Positions 59,143 to 64,000 of a stretch of DNA of 64,000 bases are shown here, piece after piece. The DNA comes from Actinoalloteichus hymeniacidonis. GTDB taxonomy: Bacteria > Actinomycetota > Actinomycetes > Mycobacteriales > Pseudonocardiaceae. The stretch covers positions 3,968,001 to 4,032,000 of the forward strand of contig NZ_JACHIS010000001.1 of NCBI RefSeq assembly GCF_014203365.1, read 5' to 3'. The notes below the pieces were generated by a model. The model did not search any database. It had not been told where the DNA came from and saw only the letters and a list, made by a program, of their open reading frames with translations. Numbering within the stretch: the stretch's first letter is position 1; each line of letters begins with the position of its first letter. A program made the position numbers and the translations under genes.

Positions 59143-59949
59143 TCAGGAGTTGATCTGCGCCTGGATGTCGGCGGTGTAGGCGCCGACCCGCGTGTAGACA
59201 CCGGGGTAGCCCGCCTCGGCGCAGCCCTGACCCCACGAGGTCAGACCGACCAGGACGCCGTCCACGACCAGCGGCCCGCCCGAGTCACCCTGACAGGCGT
59301 CGATGCCGCCCTCCGGGTAGCCCGCACAGATCATCGAGTCGCTGCCGAACGAGTTGCCGTAGGCGTCGGAGCAGGTGGCGTCACTGGTCAGCGGCGCCAC
59401 GGCTTCCAGCAGGTAACGCGAGGTCGATCCGGTCTCCGTGGTGCCCCAGCCGAGGATGGTGGCCTCGTTGCCCTCGGTGTACAGGGCATCGTCGGCCGAC
59501 GGAGCGAGATCGATGGTCTCGTAGGGGAGGTCGGTCTCCAGCGTCAGCACCGCGACGTCCTCGCCCGAGGTCACCGTGACGTAGTCCGGGTGCACCCAGA
59601 TGTCGGTCACGCCGACGACGTCGCCGTCGGTGCCCTGCTTGTCCTCCCGACCGGCGACGACATCCACGTCGGAGGCCGACGAGCCCTCGACGCAGTGTGC
59701 CGCGGTGGCGACCTTGTCGGGTGCGACCAATGCACCGCCACAGAACTGGAAGCCAGTCGGCGTGGCGAGGTAGACCGTGAACGGGTAGTCGTCGATGGAC
59801 GCCCGTTCGCCACCGATGACCCGCGTCTCGACGGGGTCGCCAGCGGTTTCGTCTGCGGCCGAGGCGACACCGAATCCGGTGACGCTGAGCGACACTGCTG
59901 CCAGTGAGGCACCCAATAACGTCCGCAGGCGAGGCCGGGTGATCGCCAT
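59143..59949 (-). CDS. secreted trypsin-like serine protease (S1A)
   Basis: A 268-residue exported serine protease like Streptomyces griseus trypsin. Residues 1-31 are a Sec signal (ASLAAVSLSVTGFGVASA), then a short propeptide ending at Arg43; cleavage there gives the VIGGE N-terminus that activates the family. The triad is His85 (TAAHC), Asp131 (GEDVAVL) and Ser223 (GDSGGP). Asp217, six residues before the Ser, marks trypsin specificity for Arg/Lys. Cys pairs 70/86 and 193/208-type are in place. ATG 59949 has AAGGAG upstream. It should act outside the cell on proteins, with a strong terminator after it. Confidence 0.95.
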   Translation of the reverse strand: MAITRPRLRTLLGASLAAVSLSVTGFGVASAADETAGDPVETRVIGGERASIDDYPFTVYLATPTGFQFCGGALVAPDKVATAAHCVEGSSASDVDVVAGREDKQGTDGDVVGVTDIWVHPDYVTVTSGEDVAVLTLETDLPYETIDLAPSADDALYTEGNEATILGWGTTETGSTSRYLLEAVAPLTSDATCSDAYGNSFGSDSMICAGYPEGGIDACQGDSGGPLVVDGVLVGLTSWGQGCAEAGYPGVYTRVGAYTADIQAQINS

Positions 59950-60482
59950 GTGGTTCTCCTTCGTCCGTGGTTGCTGGTGAAGCGCTTTCAGACCAGCAGA
60001 GACGGTTAATCACATACAAGAGGCCGATCGGGTTACTTTGCGCCAAATGGAGCACCGGGATGGCTCATTAGTGACAGACATGTCACCTGGAGTAAATATC
60101 GCCGCGCGATCTCACTGATCAGTATTCGAGCCAACACCGAAGGTGATCGAGTCCGACTGCAAGAATTTCCGCTTTGCCGCCCGGAAGGAAGCCTCGCGAC
60201 AGCAGGCGGATCACCGACACCGAGCGTGATCGCGACGGCCGGGGCTGCCTCTTTCGGACGGGCGCCCGGGGCTGCCTCGGCGCCAGCCAAGATCGACAGC
60301 TGGCGAGCGCAGAGCCGGATTCCCCGCCGCCTCGGCAAGAGCAATGGTCGACCTGAGCCCCAACGACGCCGAGCCGGGCAGCCCACGGCGAAAACCCCAT
60401 CGTCGGATCAACGGGTTCGGGCCAGCAGTGTCAACCAGCCGGCCGATCGGCGAAGGCCCAATCCCGACATTCTGGCAACAAT
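59950..60482. other. 533-base intergenic region between trypsin and MFS genes
   Basis: No gene recognised. The first ~180 bases are relatively AT-rich (GGTTAATCACATACAAG and nearby) and must hold the trypsin promoter. The rest is GC-rich with only short, biased open frames. Confidence 0.5.
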
Positions 60483-60516
60483 CTGAACGATCGCTACATT
60501 TGTTACGATCGTTCAG
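60483..60516 (+). promoter_or_regulatory. 34-bp palindromic operator before the MFS/tetR genes
   Basis: CTGAACGATCG (60483-60493) is exactly complementary to CGATCGTTCAG (60506-60516) across 12 bases that themselves contain ACA..TGT. A TetR gene lies downstream in the same unit, so this is a likely autoregulatory operator. TACATT and TTACGAT inside it may be -10 boxes. Confidence 0.75.
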
Positions 60517-60544
60517 GTTTTTCCCTGAGCTAGGAGGTCCCACC

Positions 60545-60595
60545 GTGTTGCGTCCATTCCCCCGCGTCCACCGGACCGGTGCCCGTCATGGCTAA
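60545..60595 (+). CDS. possible 16-codon leader peptide overlapping the MFS start
   Basis: The best ribosome site in the region, AGGAGG at 60533-60538, is spaced for GTG 60545, not for the MFS ATG 60588. That GTG opens a 16-codon Arg/Pro-rich frame (VLRPFPRVHRTGARHG) ending with TAA 60593-60595, past the MFS start. Translation of the MFS gene may thus depend on ribosomes finishing this peptide. It could also be chance. Confidence 0.45.
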   Translation: MLRPFPRVHRTGARHG

Positions 60596-61892
60596 CTCCT
60601 ATGTGCGGCTCTTCTCCGCTCCCGGCGCGGTCGGTTTCTCCATCGCAGGATTCCTCGCCAGGATTCCGCTCTCGATGACCGGCATCGGCATCATCACGAT
60701 GCTGTCCCGGGTGCACGGCGACTTCGCGCTCGCGGGGGCGGTCTCGGCAACATTCACGCTGGCGGTGGCGTTGATCAGCCCCCAGGTATCCCGGTTGGTG
60801 GATCGACACGGCCAGGCGCGCGTGGCAATGCCCGCAGCAGCAACCAGCGTGATCTCGATCGGCGCTCTCCTGTTGTGTGTACGAGCCGATGCGCCGGTCT
60901 GGACGAATTTCGTCTTCGCGGTACTGGCCGGTTGCATGCCCAACATGGGGGCGCTGGTCCGGGCCAGATGGCAAGCGCTGTATCCGACGTCATCGAGGCT
61001 GCACACCGCTTTCTCCTTCGAGTCGGTGGTCGACGAGCTGTCCTTCGTCATCGGTCCAGCGCTCTCGGTGGCACTCAGCACCATGCTGTTCCCGGAGGCT
61101 GGTCCGCTGACCGCTGCGGTCCTGCTGGCCGCAGGCACGGTATGTTTCCTCGCCCAACGTGCGACCGAACCACCGCTCACCTCGTCGACCGGAGGTACCG
61201 GCCGGTCGGTTATCGGCTCGCCCGCGGTCTTGATCCTGGTGGGTACCCTCGTCGCGGGCGGCGTGATCGTCGGCACTGTCGATGTGGTGAGCGTTGCCTT
61301 CGCCGAGGCACAGGGCGATGCCTCCTCGGCAGGCTTGGTGCTGTCCGTCTACGCCGTGGGCTCCGCGCTGGCCGGATTGTGGTTCGGCGCCCGAACTCTT
61401 CCGATCCCGGCGCCCCGACTGCTGATCACGGGCACTGTAGGCACAGCGCTCACCACGTTGCCGTTGTTGCTCTGGGTCGACGGAATCCCCAGCCTTGCCG
61501 CAGCGGTGTTCTTCGCGGGTGTCTTCTTCGCACCGACCATGATCGTCGTCATGGGCCTGGTCGAGCGCATAGTCCCGGCTTCCCGACTCACCGAAGCCAT
61601 GACGTGGGCCATCACCGGGCTGAACATCGGAGTCGCACTGGGAGCCGCATCGGCGGGCCGGGTTGTCGACGCGCACGGTCCCAGCGGCGGGTTCGCAGTG
61701 GCCGTGGTCGCCGGCACCACGGCAGCGGCAACAGCGCTGGTCGGATACCGGCTGCTCACCTCGGCGACGCGTGCCTCGGAGGATGAGGATCCGGCAACCC
61801 TTTCGGCGGAAGAGACATCCCCCGAATTCAGCAGCAGAGAAACCCCGGACGGTCACGAGGTCTCGCCTGCATCGCAGGATCGAGTTCGCTGA
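60588..61892 (+). CDS. MFS transporter, probable efflux pump
   Basis: A 434-residue Major Facilitator with twelve predicted helices (for example GFSIAGFLARIPLSMTGIGI, SATFTLAVALISPQVSRLVD, ILVGTLVAGGVIVGTVDVVS, LSVYAVGSALAGLWFGARTL, AAVFFAGVFFAPTMIVVMGL). The loop SRLVDRHGQARV after helix 2 is the family A-motif. The C-terminal 45 residues are an acidic Ser/Glu tail in the cytoplasm. ATG 60588 has no ribosome site of its own but overlaps a short upstream frame that has one; GTG 60579 is an alternative. A TetR gene follows after 55 bases, so drug or metabolite efflux under that repressor is likely. Confidence 0.88.
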   Translation: MANSYVRLFSAPGAVGFSIAGFLARIPLSMTGIGIITMLSRVHGDFALAGAVSATFTLAVALISPQVSRLVDRHGQARVAMPAAATSVISIGALLLCVRADAPVWTNFVFAVLAGCMPNMGALVRARWQALYPTSSRLHTAFSFESVVDELSFVIGPALSVALSTMLFPEAGPLTAAVLLAAGTVCFLAQRATEPPLTSSTGGTGRSVIGSPAVLILVGTLVAGGVIVGTVDVVSVAFAEAQGDASSAGLVLSVYAVGSALAGLWFGARTLPIPAPRLLITGTVGTALTTLPLLLWVDGIPSLAAAVFFAGVFFAPTMIVVMGLVERIVPASRLTEAMTWAITGLNIGVALGAASAGRVVDAHGPSGGFAVAVVAGTTAAATALVGYRLLTSATRASEDEDPATLSAEETSPEFSSRETPDGHEVSPASQDRVR

Positions 61893-61947
61893 CCGAGACC
61901 ACCGGATATCTTCGACGCCCACACTCACCCATACCGGGAGAATCACA

Positions 61948-62508
61948 CTGAACGAGCCGAAGACAGACGGCCGCCTGGCCAAGGGCGAGCGTCGCAGGCG
62001 GGAATTGATCGACGCCACGGTGCGCGTAGTGGCCACCCATGGCGTGGCGGGCGTCAGTCATCGGACCGTGTCCAAGGAGGCGGGCCAACCCGCGACAGCT
62101 GCCGCCTATTACTTCCGCAGCATCGATGATCTCCTCACCGCCGCGTTGAGCAGCGTGATGGATGCGGACTCCACACGGTTGCGACAGGTCGTCACCCATG
62201 GCCGCGATGGAGTGACCGGCCTTCGCGCGGTCGCCGAGCTGATGGCTTGGGCCGTCGGCGATCGCGCGCACCTGCTTGCGGAGTACGAGCTGTTCCTACT
62301 CGCAGCTCGTGACTCCGCTCTGCGTCCCCCCACACATCGGTGGTTGGAGGCAGTCGCCGAACTCGGCAGACGGCACACCGACGATCCGGTGCGGGTCGCG
62401 GGGTTGGTCGCCGCCTTCGATGGGCTACTGCTTCATGCACTGCTCTACGACGAGCCACCCAGCGCCGAGGAGTTCGAGGCGATTCTTCGCATGCTGTTGT
62501 CCGGTTAG
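61948..62508 (+). CDS. TetR-family regulator with apparent CTG start
   Basis: A 186-residue TetR repressor: HTH in RRRELIDATVRVVATHGVAG, VSHRTVSKEAGQPATAAAYYF and RSIDDLLTAALSSV; C-terminal helices in LLAEYELFLLAARDSALRPP and LVAAFDGLLLHALLYDEPPS. No ATG, GTG or TTG lies between the MFS stop and the HTH; CTG 61948 is exactly seven bases after GGGAG and gives an N-terminus of normal length, so I take it as the start. The next in-frame GTG would cut into the HTH. It follows the MFS gene on the same strand and probably binds the 34-bp palindrome before it. Confidence 0.82.
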   Translation: MNEPKTDGRLAKGERRRRELIDATVRVVATHGVAGVSHRTVSKEAGQPATAAAYYFRSIDDLLTAALSSVMDADSTRLRQVVTHGRDGVTGLRAVAELMAWAVGDRAHLLAEYELFLLAARDSALRPPTHRWLEAVAELGRRHTDDPVRVAGLVAAFDGLLLHALLYDEPPSAEEFEAILRMLLSG

Positions 62509-62565
62509 ACAACTGAGAATGCAGAAAGTGACGCGCTTTCGAGACTGCGTAGGCGCAGACTGTCC

Positions 62566-62605
62566 GGGTGCGGCGGGCCCGTTCCAGGGTTCACCCGCCG
62601 CACCC
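62566..62605. terminator. bidirectional terminator between tetR and LLM gene
   Basis: GGGTGCGGCGGG (62566-62577) pairs perfectly with CCCGCCGCACCC (62594-62605); the 16-base loop can close further by CCC/GGG. The flanking genes are convergent. Confidence 0.8.
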
Positions 62606-62629
62606 GCACCGGACGGGCTCAGATCTGAG

Positions 62630-63505
62630 CTAGCCGAGCTCGGCGAGCTTGGGCACGATGGGGGCGACCCCGTCGATCCAGGCGGCAGGCAGACCGCCGG
62701 TGGGCATGACGATGACTCGATGGACACCCAGTCCGGCGTATCCCGCCATCTGCCGGACGAATTCGTCGTGGGTGCCCGGATCCGGCTGCAGTCCACCGGC
62801 GAGGATGGTCTTCTGGATGGTCGTGTAGTCGCGCCCGAGGTCGTCACAATGCCGCCGCAGCACCGCAAGCTTGTGTTCGACCTCCTCGACCGAGCTGGCG
62901 AAGAGGTTGCAGGCGTCGCCGTACTGCGCGACCAGCCGTAGCGTCTTGCGCTCGCCACCACCGCCGATGAGCACCTTCGGTCGGTTGATCGGCTGCGGCG
63001 AACAGAGCGTCTCGGCAAGTCGATAGTGCTTGCCATCGAAGGGTCCGTTGTTCGCCGGATCCCACATCTGTCCGCAGATGCGCAGCGTTTCCTCCAGCCG
63101 TTCGAACCGTTCGGCCACCGGAGGGAACGGCACGCCGAGCCCGTGGTGTTCCCGTTCGAACCAGGCTGCGCCGATGCCCAGGGTGGCACGGCCGCCCGAG
63201 AGCACGTCGAGCGTGGTGACGATCTTGGCGAGCAGGCCGGGGTGTCGATACGTCACCCCGGTGACGAGCAGGCCGAGATCGACGGTGGACGTGTGCGCGG
63301 CCAGGAAACCGAGGGTCGTGTAGCCCTCCAGCATGTTGGCCTCGGTGGGCAGCCCGGTCCCCTCGATCTGGAAGAAGTGGTCCATGAAGGAGAGCCAGCT
63401 CGCGCCGGAGGCCTCCGCCGAGGTACCCGCCCTGGCCAGTTCCCCGGCGATGGCGGTGGGGCCGCCATCGATATCGAAGACGGGGAGGTGAAATCCGAGC
63501 TCCAT
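62630..63505 (-). CDS. LLM-class (luciferase-like, probably F420-dependent) oxidoreductase
   Basis: A 291-residue TIM-barrel oxidoreductase of the luciferase-like superfamily. Landmarks are MELGFHLPVFDIDG at the first strand, SWLSFMDHFFQI, TSTVDLGLLVTGVTYRHPGLLAK, LDVLSGGRATLGIGAAWFEREHHGLGVPFPP, and PKVLIGGGGERKTLRLVAQYGDACN, typical of actinomycete F420-dependent members. ATG 63505 is chosen since the domain begins there; 18 codons upstream are not conserved in style. It likely oxidises or reduces a small molecule with F420 or FMN. It may share function with the neighbouring MFS/TetR pair, but it is convergent and separately terminated. Confidence 0.88.
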   Translation of the reverse strand: MELGFHLPVFDIDGGPTAIAGELARAGTSAEASGASWLSFMDHFFQIEGTGLPTEANMLEGYTTLGFLAAHTSTVDLGLLVTGVTYRHPGLLAKIVTTLDVLSGGRATLGIGAAWFEREHHGLGVPFPPVAERFERLEETLRICGQMWDPANNGPFDGKHYRLAETLCSPQPINRPKVLIGGGGERKTLRLVAQYGDACNLFASSVEEVEHKLAVLRRHCDDLGRDYTTIQKTILAGGLQPDPGTHDEFVRQMAGYAGLGVHRVIVMPTGGLPAAWIDGVAPIVPKLAELG

Positions 63506-64000
63506 CAAGCGATCCCTTCGGTAAACGAGAACTGCTTCGGTCCAGCCACCGACGCGCACGTCTCACTGCGACGAGAGGAGATAACGGGATGATGCCGCGA
63601 AACCGGCGACGCAGCGGCGGGCCGAGCCCGTGTTCGACCTCGCCGCCATGGCGACCACGCCGCAGCGCAGATGCCCTGACGTGTTCCGCCAGGCCAGACT
63701 ATCCCCGATCTCGGTCCGAGGCAGAGAGCAGCGTCGGCGCCCGCCGACCGGTCGATGGCACGCTCCCCTCGGATCCACGTTCCCGAGGACAGCACCGGGA
63801 ATCGTGGGAATACTGCACGGCATTCGTCCCATCGGCCTTCTCGAGGCCGACCGTTGCGGAGGAGCCTGCGCGCGATGGGGACGTCGGCGGGCGGATCCGT
63901 GTGAGAGAAGACGACACCGTCGGACTCGTGGAACCGCACGGCGAGGCTCGGCCGGGTTCGGAGGACGAGCGGTCGGCCAGGATGCGGGCAGTGCTTGCTT
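63506..64000. other. right-edge region, no gene recognised
   Basis: Several open frames cross this stretch on both strands but none shows a known domain, a good start or natural composition. GATAGTCT near 63708-63715 on the minus strand could be a -10 box for the oxidoreductase gene. A gene continuing beyond the edge cannot be ruled out. Confidence 0.4.

Overview
The window is high-GC actinomycete chromosome. Three thiol and regulatory markers place it: the ergothioneine genes egtABCD, a mycothiol-dependent formaldehyde dehydrogenase, and the gcvH-garA-ftsR-nuclease-merR-gcvP block shared with mycobacteria and corynebacteria. Domain styles and the mix of Streptomyces-like and Mycobacterium-like genes suggest Pseudonocardiales, but no marker in the window fixes the genus. 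No rRNA, tRNA, CRISPR array, insertion sequence or prophage was seen.

Layout. 1-6.3 kb: a drug/metabolite exporter cut by the left edge with a divergent LysR regulator, a GT1 glycosyltransferase, a secreted NlpC/P60 hydrolase and two membrane proteins. 6.5-9.6 kb: aconitase behind a promoter that carries a textbook-type AcnR operator. 9.7-13.7 kb: two tandem multicopper oxidases, one Tat-exported and one without a signal. 14.5-20.3 kb: a lipoprotein nuclease, the tightly overlapped egtABCD operon, and the likely acnR repressor gene. 20.6-26.7 kb: two CNNM/CBS transporter genes, a solute-binding protein, a PPOX-fold protein and serS. 26.9-34.4 kb: gcvP with a tandem glycine riboswitch, a MerR regulator, a bifunctional nuclease, ftsR, garA, gcvH and a CDP-alcohol phosphatidyltransferase. 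35-38.5 kb: superoxide dismutase and an EspR-like/ImmA-like/membrane-protein triad. 38.9-42 kb: sarcosine oxidase next to mycothiol-linked formaldehyde detoxification genes. 42-45.5 kb: metE under a cobalamin riboswitch and a thioesterase. 45.7-50 kb: a DrrAB-type exporter with its TetR repressor, then a third multicopper oxidase. 50.1-53.8 kb: a four-gene metal ABC uptake operon behind a Fur/Zur-type box. 54-58.2 kb: nrdAB under a second cobalamin riboswitch. 58.3-64 kb: a P-loop kinase, secreted trypsin, an MFS exporter with a large palindromic operator and a TetR gene, and an LLM-class oxidoreductase.

How it fits together. Two B12-independent enzymes (MetE, class I ribonucleotide reductase) are each placed under a B12-sensing RNA, so the cell probably owns B12-dependent counterparts elsewhere. 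The NrdB subunit has Phe where the radical Tyr normally sits, as in class Ic (Mn/Fe) enzymes. Glycine is sensed by RNA upstream of gcvP, while GarA, known in relatives as a switch on 2-oxoglutarate metabolism, lies in the same block but lacks the usual PknG-type threonine. Sarcosine oxidase makes formaldehyde and its neighbours can remove it. The aconitase operator and a putative AcnR are both present but separated by about 10 kb of oxidase and ergothioneine genes.
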